Of a stretch of DNA of 22,463 bases, positions 13,366 through 21,353 are shown in pieces. Numbering within the stretch: the first letter of the stretch is position 1; each line of letters opens with the position of its first letter. The stretch is from positions 1 to 22,463 of the forward strand of contig SLNF01000168.1 of NCBI GenBank assembly GCA_007133145.1. The letters run 5' to 3'. A model generated the notes under the pieces. That model did no database searches, was not told where the DNA came from, and saw only the letters and a list, made by a program, of their open reading frames with translations. Position numbers and translations under genes: made by a program. Source of the stretch: Nitriliruptorales bacterium (lineage in GTDB: Bacteria > Actinomycetota > Nitriliruptoria > Euzebyales > Egibacteraceae).

Positions 13366-16119
13366 TCACCGGCTGGTTCGGTGCAGCAGGGCCTTGCCGC
13401 CTTCCACGATCAGGAAGGTCGCCGCGGAGATGGCGATCGTGATCGCCCACGCGCTCGCGGGCAGGGGGCTCGAGCCGAAGAGGGTGTGCATCACCGGCGC
13501 GTAGACGAACAGCGCCTGGAGGCCGAACAGCGCCACCACCGAAAGCCAGGCGATGCGGTTGGTGAGCAACAGGTCCCAGCGCAGGCTCGTGCCCCGCAGG
13601 TTGCGACAGTTGAAGAGGTAGGCCACCTGCCCCATCGCGAGCATCGTCACGGCCATCGTCTGACGCGTTGCCGCGTCCATCCCCTGGGCCCGGGCGAGGA
13701 AGTACACCGCGAGGGTGCCCCCGCCGATGAGCACCGAGGCCAGGAGGATCTTGCCCACGGCGCTGCGCTCGATGATCGCCGCCCCCGGGATCCGTGGAGG
13801 GCGGCGCATGACGTCGGGCTCCGCGGGCTCGAAGGCCAGCGCCAGCGACAACGTCACCGCAGCGATGAGGTTCACCCAAAGGATCTGCACCGGCTCGAGC
13901 GGCAGCGGGAGCGCGAACAGCACGGCGATGAGCAGCACCAGGGACTGCGCGCCGTTGGTGGGCAGGAGGAAGACGATCGACTTCTGGATGTTGTCGAAGG
14001 TCCGGCGACCCTCCTCGACGGCGCGCTCGATGGTGGCGAAGTTGTCGTCGGCCAGGACGATCTCGGCGGCCTCCTTCGTGGCCTCGGTGCCCTTGATGCC
14101 CATCGCCACCCCGACGTCGGCGCGGCGCAGGGCCGGGGCGTCGTTCACCCCGTCGCCGGTCATCGCGACGACCTCGCCGTTGGCTTGGAGCGCCTCGACG
14201 AGGCGCAGTTTGTGCTCGGGGCTGACCCGGGCGAAGGTGTCGTAGCGCTCGGCGATGTCGCGGAGCTCCACCTCGGAGGCGGCGTCGAGCTCGGTGCCGG
14301 TGATCGCCCGGGTCGCGTGGTCCCGGGCGTCGGGGTCGGCGGGGTCGATGATGCCCATCTCGCGGCCGATGGCGGTGGCGGTCCCGGCGTGGTCGCCGGT
14401 GATCATCTTCACCTGGATGCCGGCGCGCTTGGCCTCGGCCACGGCGTCGACGGCTTCGGGCCGCGGGGGGTCGAGGATGCCGACGAGGCCGACGAGCACG
14501 AGGTCGTCGTCGAGGTCGTCGAGGGTCAGCGTGCCCCGGTCGCCGTCGGCCTTGCGCCGCGCGGCGGCGAGCACGCGTAGGCCGCGGTCGCTGAGGTCGT
14601 CGATCTCGGCCTCCCACCGGCGGCGGTCGAGGGCCCGCGAGGAGCCATCACCCACCGCCTCGGCCACGCAGCGGTCGAGCACCCGGTCAGGCGCCCCCTT
14701 GACGTGGATCCAGCGCTGCCCGTCGACGCCGACGTCGAGGGTGGCCATGAGCTTGTGCTCGGACTCGAAGGGCACCACGGCCAGGCGGGTCAGCGATGCG
14801 GTATCGACGCCGGCCTTCATCGCCAGGGTCCGCAGCGCGCCCTCGGTCGGCTCGCCGACCACCTGCCACTGCCCCCCCGCCTCGCGCACCGTCGCGTCGT
14901 TCGCGGCGGCGTTGACCGTCACGAGCGCCCGCAGCCCGGCGTCGGCGTCGGGGTCGACGGGACGGTCGCCGTCGAGGATGAGGCCCTCGGGGGCGTAGCC
15001 GACGCCCTGCACGGTGTAGCTCCGCTCCGGGGTGACCACCCGCTGGGCGGTCATCTCGTTCTTCGTGAGCGTCCCGGTCTTGTCCGAGCAGACGACCGTC
15101 ACCGAGCCGAGGGTCTCGACCGCGGTGAGGTTGCGGGTGATGGCGTTGCGGCGGGCCATGGCCTGCACGCCGCGGGCCAGGGTGATCGTCACCACGGCGG
15201 GCAGGCCCTCAGGGATCGCGGCCACGGCGAAGGCCGCCGCGGCAGTGAGCAGGAGGACGACCTCGAGGTCGTGGACCCCGAAGCCGAAGACGAGCATGAA
15301 GGCGGCGACGGCGAGGATGACCTTCGAGAGCCCCGAGCTGAACCGACGGATCTGGCGCTCCAACGGGGTGGCGAGGTCCTCCACCTCGTCGATCATCGCG
15401 CTGATGCGCCCGATCTCGGTGTCGGCGCCGGTCGCGGTGACCACCCCGACGCCGCGGCCACCGGCCACGAGGCTGCCGGAGTAGGCCATGCTGAAGCGGT
15501 CGCCGATCCCGGCGTCGCCGTCGACCGCTGCGGCCTGCTTGGCAACGGGCTCGGACTCACCGGTCAGGCCGGACTCCTCGGTGCGCAGCTCGACCGCCTC
15601 GAGGACGCGCAGGTCCGCGGGGACCCGGTCGCCGGAGCGCAGTCGCACGACGTCGCCGGGGACGAGCGACTCGGCCTCCACCTCGGTCCAGTCGCCGTCA
15701 CGCCGCGCCTGCGCGGTCAGCGACAGCATCGAGCGGAGGCCTGCGAGCGCCCGCTCGGCGCGGCCCTCCTGCACGAAGCCGATCACGGCGTTCACGACGG
15801 CCACGGTGAGGATGACCCCGAAGTCGACCCACTCCCCCAGCACGGCCTTGAGCACCGCTGCTGCGAGCAGCACGTAGATGAGCACGTCGTTGAAGTGCCG
15901 TGCGAGCCTGAGCCACGCCGGGTCCGCCGGGCTCTCCGGCAGGCGGTTCGGTCCGCTGCGCTCGAGCCTCGCTCGGGCCTCGTCGCTCGTGAGGCCCTCC
16001 GCGGTGGCGTCGAGGAAGCCGAGAACCTCGTCGGTGGGCTGCGCGTGCGGCGCGTCAGCTGCGGGCAGCGCCTCGCGCTCCTTGAGGGGCGCGCGGTCAC
16101 GGTCGATCGCGGTGCGCAT
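13366..16119 (-). CDS. P2-like cation-transporting P-type ATPase with unusual ion site
   Basis: A 917-residue ATP-driven cation pump. It has an N-terminal cation-ATPase domain (LGFLDATAEGLTSDEARARL), the actuator motif TGES (186-189), M4 IPEGLP (302-307), the phosphorylation site DKTGT at Asp346, the nucleotide-binding KGAP (474-477), the hinge TGDGVND (654-660), and a C-terminal set of hydrophobic helices with RRPPR after M6. The ATG at 16119 has GGAGGA 7 bases upstream. The layout is that of P2A (SERCA/CtpF-like) pumps. A gapless M5-M6 alignment with SERCA puts Gln725 at the site of Glu771 and Ala753-Ala754 at Thr799-Asp800; Glu304 (Glu309 in SERCA) and Asn750 (Asn796) remain. Classical two-site calcium transport is therefore unlikely, and the ion cannot be assigned. 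It starts 43 bases after the last antiporter-like gene, in the same operon. Confidence 0.88.
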   Translation of the reverse strand: MRTAIDRDRAPLKEREALPAADAPHAQPTDEVLGFLDATAEGLTSDEARARLERSGPNRLPESPADPAWLRLARHFNDVLIYVLLAAAVLKAVLGEWVDFGVILTVAVVNAVIGFVQEGRAERALAGLRSMLSLTAQARRDGDWTEVEAESLVPGDVVRLRSGDRVPADLRVLEAVELRTEESGLTGESEPVAKQAAAVDGDAGIGDRFSMAYSGSLVAGGRGVGVVTATGADTEIGRISAMIDEVEDLATPLERQIRRFSSGLSKVILAVAAFMLVFGFGVHDLEVVLLLTAAAAFAVAAIPEGLPAVVTITLARGVQAMARRNAITRNLTAVETLGSVTVVCSDKTGTLTKNEMTAQRVVTPERSYTVQGVGYAPEGLILDGDRPVDPDADAGLRALVTVNAAANDATVREAGGQWQVVGEPTEGALRTLAMKAGVDTASLTRLAVVPFESEHKLMATLDVGVDGQRWIHVKGAPDRVLDRCVAEAVGDGSSRALDRRRWEAEIDDLSDRGLRVLAAARRKADGDRGTLTLDDLDDDLVLVGLVGILDPPRPEAVDAVAEAKRAGIQVKMITGDHAGTATAIGREMGIIDPADPDARDHATRAITGTELDAASEVELRDIAERYDTFARVSPEHKLRLVEALQANGEVVAMTGDGVNDAPALRRADVGVAMGIKGTEATKEAAEIVLADDNFATIERAVEEGRRTFDNIQKSIVFLLPTNGAQSLVLLIAVLFALPLPLEPVQILWVNLIAAVTLSLALAFEPAEPDVMRRPPRIPGAAIIERSAVGKILLASVLIGGGTLAVYFLARAQGMDAATRQTMAVTMLAMGQVAYLFNCRNLRGTSLRWDLLLTNRIAWLSVVALFGLQALFVYAPVMHTLFGSSPLPASAWAITIAISAATFLIVEGGKALLHRTSR

Positions 16120-16162
16120 CGTCGATTCCTCCGTCAGTGGTCGGGATGGGGGTGGTCGGGTC

Positions 16163-17896
16163 TCAGAGCAGGGGCATGGCGAGGGCGATGACGAGGGCGA
16201 CCGCGACGAGCGCGACCATGGCGCCGCCGGTGCGCCATCGGGTGAGGAGGTCCTCGAGCCGGTCGAGGCCCTCGTCGCGTCGGCCAAGGGCCAGCGCTGC
16301 GCCCTGCACCGCGCGGGTCCACCGGGAGAGCGCCGCGGTCAGCGGTGGCGCGAGCAGGGCGAGCACCCGCGCGACGCCGGCCACGGCACGCTCCCCGACG
16401 ACGACGAGGTCGCCCGCCGGCAGCGCGGGCATGGTGACCCCGACGCGGCGCTGGGCCAGCGCGACCGCGCCGGCGATGGCCAAGCCGAGCAGCAGGGGCC
16501 AGAGCGGCTCGGCCACGACCGCGCCCGAGTCCGGCGTGGCGAGCACGGGCAGCAGCACGGGAGGCAGCAGCGGGGTGAGCGTGGCCATGGCGACGACCAA
16601 CGTCAGCCAGGCCCCCAGGCCGGGGGTGGGACGACCGGCCGGTCCGGCGCCCGGCCGCTGGGCGCGCAGCAGCAGGAGGAGCCGTGCCATGAGCAGCGTC
16701 GTGCCCACGGCCGCCAGGGAGGCGAAGGTCGTCACGCTGGTCCCGGGCAGGGCCAGGTCGATGGCCTGCTTCATCCACGCCTTGGCGTACGCGCCGCTGG
16801 AGAGCGGTGCGCCGGCGAGCGCGAGCCCCGCGGCGGCGACGCCCACGAGCAGGGCGGTCCGGCGCCAGGTCCCGCCCGCGCTCGGCAGCAGGCCGACGGC
16901 GACGAAGAGGACCGCCTTGGCCACGCCGTGGTGCAGCGCGTAGACCGCCGCCGCCGCCACGGCGACGGGGGCGGCCTCGGGCGCGGCCAGGGCCACCCCC
17001 ACGAGCAAGGTCATGAAGCCCATCTGGCTGACACTCGAGTAGGCCAGCACGACCTTCGGCGCGCGCTGGGTCAACCCCAACGCGACACCGACCACCGCCG
17101 TAGCCAGGCCGAGGACCACGAGCAGGTCGGACCAGCCCGGCAGGGGCAACGCGCCGATCGGCAGCAGGCGCAACCACCCGACGAGTCCGGCCTTGATCAT
17201 CGCGCCGCTGAGCACCGCGCTGGCGGCGAACGGCGCCGCGGGGTGGGCCAACGGCAGCCAGACGTGCAGGCCGATGACCCCTGCCTTGATGCCGAAGCCG
17301 ATGAGGAGCAGGGCGACGACGAGGTCGCGGTTGGCCGAGCCCGCGACCGCACCGGCGACCTCGGCCATCCGCAGCCCTGGCGCGTCCGCGGCGGCGAGCA
17401 GCAGTCCGGCGAGCAGCACCGTCTCGCCGGCGACGCCGAGCACGAGGTAGACCCGCCCCGCCCGCCTGGCCTCCACGGTGCGGCTGTGCACCACGAGCCC
17501 GTACGCGGCGAGCGTCATGACGACGAAGGCGGTGTAGAAGGTGAGGATGTCATCGGAGAGCAGCAACCCGACGTTGCCGCTGAGCGAGAGCAGCCACCAC
17601 TCGACGTAGCCGCCCCGCTGCTCGGCTTCGGTGCGGGCGTAGACGCCGGCGACGATCCAGACGACGGCGGTGAGGGCGAGCAACACCCGACCGACGGGGT
17701 CGAGGGCGAGCCTGGGCTCGAGCAGCAGCCACGACAGCGCCGGCGCCGGCAGCAAGGGGCCGGCCAGCGCCAGTACCAATGCCGGCACCGGTGCGGCGGC
17801 GAGCAACCACGAGGTGCGCGGCCCCGGACGCAGCGTGGTCACCACGGCGACGGCCAGGGGCAGGAGGATGGGCGTCAGCCACCACACGACGCTCAC
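16163..17896 (-). CDS. Antiporter-like subunit 3 (NuoL/MrpA superfamily), C-terminally extended
   Basis: A 577-residue polytopic membrane protein of the proton-conducting transporter family (Proton_antipo_M). Key residues include Lys204 in IKAGVIGLHVWLPLAHP, Lys235 in the following helix (SGAMIKAG), and HH(322-323)GVAK327AVLF. In contrast to its two neighbours, the helix-5 Glu is missing: the aligned position in DILTFYTAFVVMTLAAYGLV is Val125. Residues ~490-577 form a long, partly amphipathic helical stretch followed by a final hydrophobic helix (MVALVAVALVIALAMPLL), recalling the lateral helix and last TM of NuoL. I chose the GTG at 17896, whose GTGA overlaps the upstream stop; an in-frame GTG at 18016 would add a basic non-membrane leader. 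It probably forms one membrane complex with the two preceding subunits. Whether it conducts ions or acts as a scaffold cannot be told. Confidence 0.8.
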   Translation of the reverse strand: MSVVWWLTPILLPLAVAVVTTLRPGPRTSWLLAAAPVPALVLALAGPLLPAPALSWLLLEPRLALDPVGRVLLALTAVVWIVAGVYARTEAEQRGGYVEWWLLSLSGNVGLLLSDDILTFYTAFVVMTLAAYGLVVHSRTVEARRAGRVYLVLGVAGETVLLAGLLLAAADAPGLRMAEVAGAVAGSANRDLVVALLLIGFGIKAGVIGLHVWLPLAHPAAPFAASAVLSGAMIKAGLVGWLRLLPIGALPLPGWSDLLVVLGLATAVVGVALGLTQRAPKVVLAYSSVSQMGFMTLLVGVALAAPEAAPVAVAAAAVYALHHGVAKAVLFVAVGLLPSAGGTWRRTALLVGVAAAGLALAGAPLSSGAYAKAWMKQAIDLALPGTSVTTFASLAAVGTTLLMARLLLLLRAQRPGAGPAGRPTPGLGAWLTLVVAMATLTPLLPPVLLPVLATPDSGAVVAEPLWPLLLGLAIAGAVALAQRRVGVTMPALPAGDLVVVGERAVAGVARVLALLAPPLTAALSRWTRAVQGAALALGRRDEGLDRLEDLLTRWRTGGAMVALVAVALVIALAMPLL

Positions 17897-19401
17897 GATC
17901 CCGCCACCTCCTGCGCGATCGACGCGGCCCAGCTCAAGGGGCTCAGCGGCGCGCCCGCGAGCAGGCCCGCGAGCAGCACGCTCAGCCCGGTCGCCACGGC
18001 TGGCAGCACGAGCCACGGGTCGCGCTCGAGGTCACGCTCGAGGGTGGGGGCACCGGGCCTCTCCCCCTCGACACGCAGGAACCAGATCCGCGCGATCACC
18101 GGCAGGAAGTAGGCGGCGTTGAGCACGCTCGACAGGAGCAGGACCCAGATGACCCAGCCCTGCCCCGCTTCGAGCCCACCGAGCCCGAGGTGCCACTTCG
18201 TCACGAAGCCGGCGGTCGGGGGGATGCCGATCATCCCGAGGGCCGCGACGGTAAAGGCCCCCATCGTCAGCGGCATGCGCCGACCCACCCCGCGCATCTC
18301 GCTGATCCGGGTGACGCCGAGCTGCTTTGCGAGGTTGCCCGCGCAGTAGAACAGCGTGACCTTCTGGATGCCCTGGTGGATGAGGTGCACGAGCCCACCC
18401 GTCACGCCGGTGAGACTCGCGATGCCCACACCGAGGACGATGTAGGAGAGCTGGCTGACCGTGGAGTAGGCCAGCCGACGCTTGAGGTCGTCCTGGGCCA
18501 GGGCCCGCAGGGAGCCGTAGACGATCGTCACCGCCGCCAGCGCCAACAACGGGGTCAGCAACCGCAGCTGCTGGGCGAGCGCGAGTCCGTAGAGGTCGTA
18601 GACGACCCGCACGATGCCGTAGGCCCCGGCCTTGACCACCGCGACGGCATGCAGCAGGGCGCTGACCGGGGCGGGCGCGACCATGGCCTTGGGCAGCCAG
18701 CCGTGCAGGGGCACCACCGCAGTCTTGACCGCGAGCCCGGCGACGAGCAGCACGAAGATGAGCGTGAGCGACGTCGCGTGCTCGCCGGCGAGCCCGGCCA
18801 GCGGCGCGTACTCGAGGAACTCCACCGGACCGGCCAGGACGTGCAGCCACGCGACGGCCACCAACAGCACCGCACCGCCGGTGACGCTGTAGAGGAGGTA
18901 GGCGCGGCCGCCGACGAGCGCCCGGTGGTCGCCCTGGTGGACGACGAGCGGGTAGGTCGCCACCGTGAGCAGCTCATAGAAGATGAGGAACGTCACGAGG
19001 TTGCCGGCCAGGGCGATGCCGATGGTGGCGGTCACGCACAGGCTGAAGAAGCCGAAGAACCGGGACCGTCGCTGACCCGGCTCGAGGTAGCCGATCGCGT
19101 AGACGGTCGTCGTCAGCCACAGGATCGACGACAGCGTCACGAACAGCAGCGGGATCGGGTCGACACGGAGCACGAGGTCGACGCCGGTGAGCAGCTCACG
19201 GCGCCACTCGTACTCGCCGCCGCCCAGCACGCCGGCGATGAGCACGCCGGTGAGCACGACCTTGAGGATCGCGCCCGCCATGTTGACGAGGCGGCGCGCC
19301 CGCTCGCGGGGCTCGGGCAGCACGAAGATCACCGCGGCCGGCACCAGCGACGTGAGCAGCAGCAGCACCGGCAGGAGGCTGCCGAGGCTCGCCTCAGCCA
19401 C
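17893..19401 (-). CDS. Antiporter-like subunit 2 (NuoM/MrpD superfamily)
   Basis: A 502-residue, ~14-helix membrane protein with the complete proton-pathway signature: Glu143 in LIFYELLTVATYPLVVH, Lys226 in AVKTAVVPLHGWLPKA, Lys257 in HAVAVVKAGAYGIVR, and His342/Lys347 in HLIHQGIQKVTLFY. The family moves H+ (and in Mrp systems exchanges Na+/H+) across the cytoplasmic membrane. The GTG start at 19401 overlaps the previous stop by 8 bases; the stop overlaps the next start by 4. Translational coupling on both sides implies fixed stoichiometry with subunits 1 and 3. No NADH-binding, quinone-binding, hydrogenase or MrpB/C/E/F/G gene accompanies the trio, so I do not give a nuo or mrp symbol. Confidence 0.85.
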   Translation of the reverse strand: MAEASLGSLLPVLLLLTSLVPAAVIFVLPEPRERARRLVNMAGAILKVVLTGVLIAGVLGGGEYEWRRELLTGVDLVLRVDPIPLLFVTLSSILWLTTTVYAIGYLEPGQRRSRFFGFFSLCVTATIGIALAGNLVTFLIFYELLTVATYPLVVHQGDHRALVGGRAYLLYSVTGGAVLLVAVAWLHVLAGPVEFLEYAPLAGLAGEHATSLTLIFVLLVAGLAVKTAVVPLHGWLPKAMVAPAPVSALLHAVAVVKAGAYGIVRVVYDLYGLALAQQLRLLTPLLALAAVTIVYGSLRALAQDDLKRRLAYSTVSQLSYIVLGVGIASLTGVTGGLVHLIHQGIQKVTLFYCAGNLAKQLGVTRISEMRGVGRRMPLTMGAFTVAALGMIGIPPTAGFVTKWHLGLGGLEAGQGWVIWVLLLSSVLNAAYFLPVIARIWFLRVEGERPGAPTLERDLERDPWLVLPAVATGLSVLLAGLLAGAPLSPLSWAASIAQEVAGS

Positions 19402-20842
19402 GCGCCATCACCCCCAGCGGTGCGCCGACGTCGAGCAGGCCGAGGAGGGCGTTCGGGTAGAGGCCGAGCAGCAGACCGGCCGCAGCGAGGCCGAGGGCGA
19501 CGACGTCGGCCCGACCACGCTCGGCAGGCTCCGACTCGCCGGCCACCGTGCGCCCGGCGCCGCGGAAGAAGCGCTGCAGCAGCCGCGCGAGGTAGGCCGC
19601 GGTGAGGAAGCTCCCGGCGACGATCGTCGCGGCCCACCACCACTGCCCGGTCGTGAGGCTCGCGACCACGAGGTACCACTTCGCGACGAAGCCTCCGGTC
19701 GGGGGCAGGCCGACGAGGCTCAGCGCGGCCAGGCCGGCGGCGAACGCCGCGACTGGCCGGCGCGCCGCGGCCCCCGTGAGGCGATCGACGGTGCCGCCGC
19801 CCATCGTGTGCGCGAGCAGCGCCACGGCCATGAGCAACGCGGCCTTCGGTAGCGCGTGGGCGATCGCATGGAAGGCCGCGCCGAGCCACGCCTCCCCGGA
19901 GCCGGCCACGGCGAGTGGCACGGCCAGGAGCAGCAAGCCCAGTTGTGAGACCGTCGAGTAGGCCACGAGCACCTTCGCCCGCTCAACCCGGAGGGCGGTC
20001 AGGCCTCCCCAGAGCACCGCAACCGCGCCCAGCACGCCCAGCAGCAGGGCGAGGGTCGGCTGGCCCACCTCGGGGACGCCGCCCACCCATGTCCTCAGCA
20101 GGATCACGAAGGCGCTCTTGACGACGAGGCCCGAGAGCAGCGGGCTCACCGCGCTCGGGGCGAGGGTGTGCGCCGCGGGCAGCCAGAAGTGCAGCGGGAC
20201 GACGGGGACCTTCAGCAGGAGGCCCGTCGTGAGCAGGGCAAGTCCGAGCCGGCCACCCGTGCTGTCACCGACCTGGCCCGCAAGGTCGGTGATCACCACC
20301 GTGCCAGTGGCCGACCAGACCAGGGCGGTGCCGGCCAGGAAGGTCACCGACGCGACGAGCTCGGCGTAGAAGTACCGCGTCGCCGCGGCCATCCGCGCTC
20401 CGTCACCACGCCAGGCCACGAGCGCGGCTCCGGCGACGGCAACGACCTCGAGCCAGAGGTAGGCCGTGAGGAGGTCGCCGGCGAGGAAGAGCCCGTGCAG
20501 CCCCGCGAGCAGCGCGAGGGAGAGGGGCCAGTACGCCGCCGGGGGACCAGCCCCGGCGTCACGGTGCAGGACGCCGAACAGCGCCGTGGCGAGGGCGAGG
20601 CCCGACGACACGAGCACGAGCGCCGCGGAGAGGCCGTCCTCCACCACGACGGCGGCGGGAAGACCGACGGCGGCGAGCGTGACGACCCGGGCACCCCCCG
20701 AGCCCACGCCCTGGGCCATGAGCGCCCCGCTGAGGAGCGTGAGCACCAGGACCGTCAGGGTCAGCGGCGACCGCCAGCGGGCGGCGACAAGCGCCACGAC
20801 CCCGGCACCCAGCAAGGGCAGGGCGAGGACGACGAGGCTCAT
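19394..20842 (-). CDS. Antiporter-like subunit 1 (NuoN/MrpD superfamily)
   Basis: A 482-residue polytopic protein of the same family as the next two genes. Visible functional residues are Glu132 in TAYLWLEVVAVAG, Lys211 in LLLKVPVVPLHFWLPAAH, Lys242 in GLVVKSAFVILLR, and His325/His329/Lys333 in FHAIAHALPKAALL. The central GLPPTGGFVAKWYL segment is also characteristic. All elements for ion translocation are thus present. The ATG at 20842 overlaps the stop of the 97-residue gene (ATGA), and its own stop lies 8 bases inside the next gene. It most likely assembles with subunits 2 and 3 into a membrane antiporter or energy-converting module; substrate unknown. Confidence 0.85.
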   Translation of the reverse strand: MSLVVLALPLLGAGVVALVAARWRSPLTLTVLVLTLLSGALMAQGVGSGGARVVTLAAVGLPAAVVVEDGLSAALVLVSSGLALATALFGVLHRDAGAGPPAAYWPLSLALLAGLHGLFLAGDLLTAYLWLEVVAVAGAALVAWRGDGARMAAATRYFYAELVASVTFLAGTALVWSATGTVVITDLAGQVGDSTGGRLGLALLTTGLLLKVPVVPLHFWLPAAHTLAPSAVSPLLSGLVVKSAFVILLRTWVGGVPEVGQPTLALLLGVLGAVAVLWGGLTALRVERAKVLVAYSTVSQLGLLLLAVPLAVAGSGEAWLGAAFHAIAHALPKAALLMAVALLAHTMGGGTVDRLTGAAARRPVAAFAAGLAALSLVGLPPTGGFVAKWYLVVASLTTGQWWWAATIVAGSFLTAAYLARLLQRFFRGAGRTVAGESEPAERGRADVVALGLAAAGLLLGLYPNALLGLLDVGAPLGVMARG

Positions 20843-21132
20843 GCCCGCCGCAGGGGGTCGCTGTCGAGTCGCAGGTCGCCGCCGGTCTTGCGCGCCGCCG
20901 CGCGCTCGAAGAGCTGCGCGACGACGTAGAGGCCGGCCAACGTCGCGCCGCTCAGCGCGACGGTCAGCGCCGCCTGCGCACGGTCAGGGGCGGCGAGCAG
21001 GACGACGAGCAACGCTCCCGTCGCCAGCGCGAGGACACCCCGCAGGCGTCCGCGACTCCCCGGCGCACCGAACAGCGCGATGACCCCAAGGAGCAGGCCC
21101 ACGCCGCCGAGGATGAGCAGGGCGCGCGTCAT
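20839..21132 (-). CDS. Small three-helix membrane protein, first gene of the ion-transport operon
   Basis: A 97-residue protein with three predicted helices (LLILGGVGLLLGVIALFG; LRGVLALATGALLVVLLAA; AALTVALSGATLAGLYVVAQ) and a charged tail ending KTGGDLRLDSDPLRRA. I do not recognise the family. Size and position recall small accessory subunits such as MrpB/C/F/G or NuoJ/K, but the conserved Glu of NuoK/MrpC is not seen. The ATG at 21132 is the first start after the promoter at 21231-21259; the stop overlaps the start of antiporter-like subunit 1 by four bases (ATGA). A structural partner of that trio is the most reasonable inference. Confidence 0.65.
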   Translation of the reverse strand: MTRALLILGGVGLLLGVIALFGAPGSRGRLRGVLALATGALLVVLLAAPDRAQAALTVALSGATLAGLYVVAQLFERAAARKTGGDLRLDSDPLRRA

Positions 21133-21209
21133 CGCGAGCCCCTGCCTGCGAGGCGGGGGCTGGGCTGCGCGAGCAGGCGTGCGGACGCGGTCGACAAGGC
21201 GGACCCTTA

Positions 21210-21245
21210 CATACGAAGATGATTTCGTGAATATCTTTTCGTATG
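21210..21245. promoter_or_regulatory. AT-rich inverted repeat, probable operator
   Basis: CATACGAA (21210-21217) and TTCGTATG (21238-21245) are perfect 8-bp inverted arms separated by 20 bases, with a further TTTCGT (21223-21228) between them. Allowing a 2-base gap the arms extend to CATACGAAGAT/ATCTTTTCGTATG. The segment is strikingly AT-rich against its surroundings. It overlaps the -10 region of the ion-transport operon and lies 109 bases after the stop of a winged-helix regulator, the obvious candidate to bind it. Confidence 0.5.
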
Positions 21246-21259
21246 ATGGTGGGTGCCAA
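21231..21259 (-). promoter_or_regulatory. Candidate promoter of the ion-transport operon
   Basis: On the minus strand TTGGCA (21259-21254) is followed after 17 bases by AGATAT (21236-21231), or after 18 bases by GATATT. This would give a leader of about 90 bases to the ATG at 21132. One arm of the inverted repeat lies in the spacer and the other just downstream of the -10, so bound repressor would block it. Confidence 0.45.
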
Positions 21260-21353
21260 ACCTCGGCCGCCGACGCGGGTCACTGGCGACCTGCCGTCGA
21301 GCAGGGAGCCTGAACCGGCTCGCGGACCATCACGCGTGCCGGCGCGGTCCCGC

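Noticed and set aside
13025..14617. A 530-residue minus-strand frame as a single gene
   Set aside because: Its first ~460 residues are an Arg/Pro-rich shadow of the ATPase; only its last ~55 residues are meaningful, as the middle piece of the frameshifted DoxX-like gene.
14704..19605. Very long + strand frames opposite the ATPase and antiporter genes, some over 600 residues
   Set aside because: High GC removes stops from the antisense frames; translations are Arg/Gln/His/Gly-rich with no hydrophobic pattern or motif.
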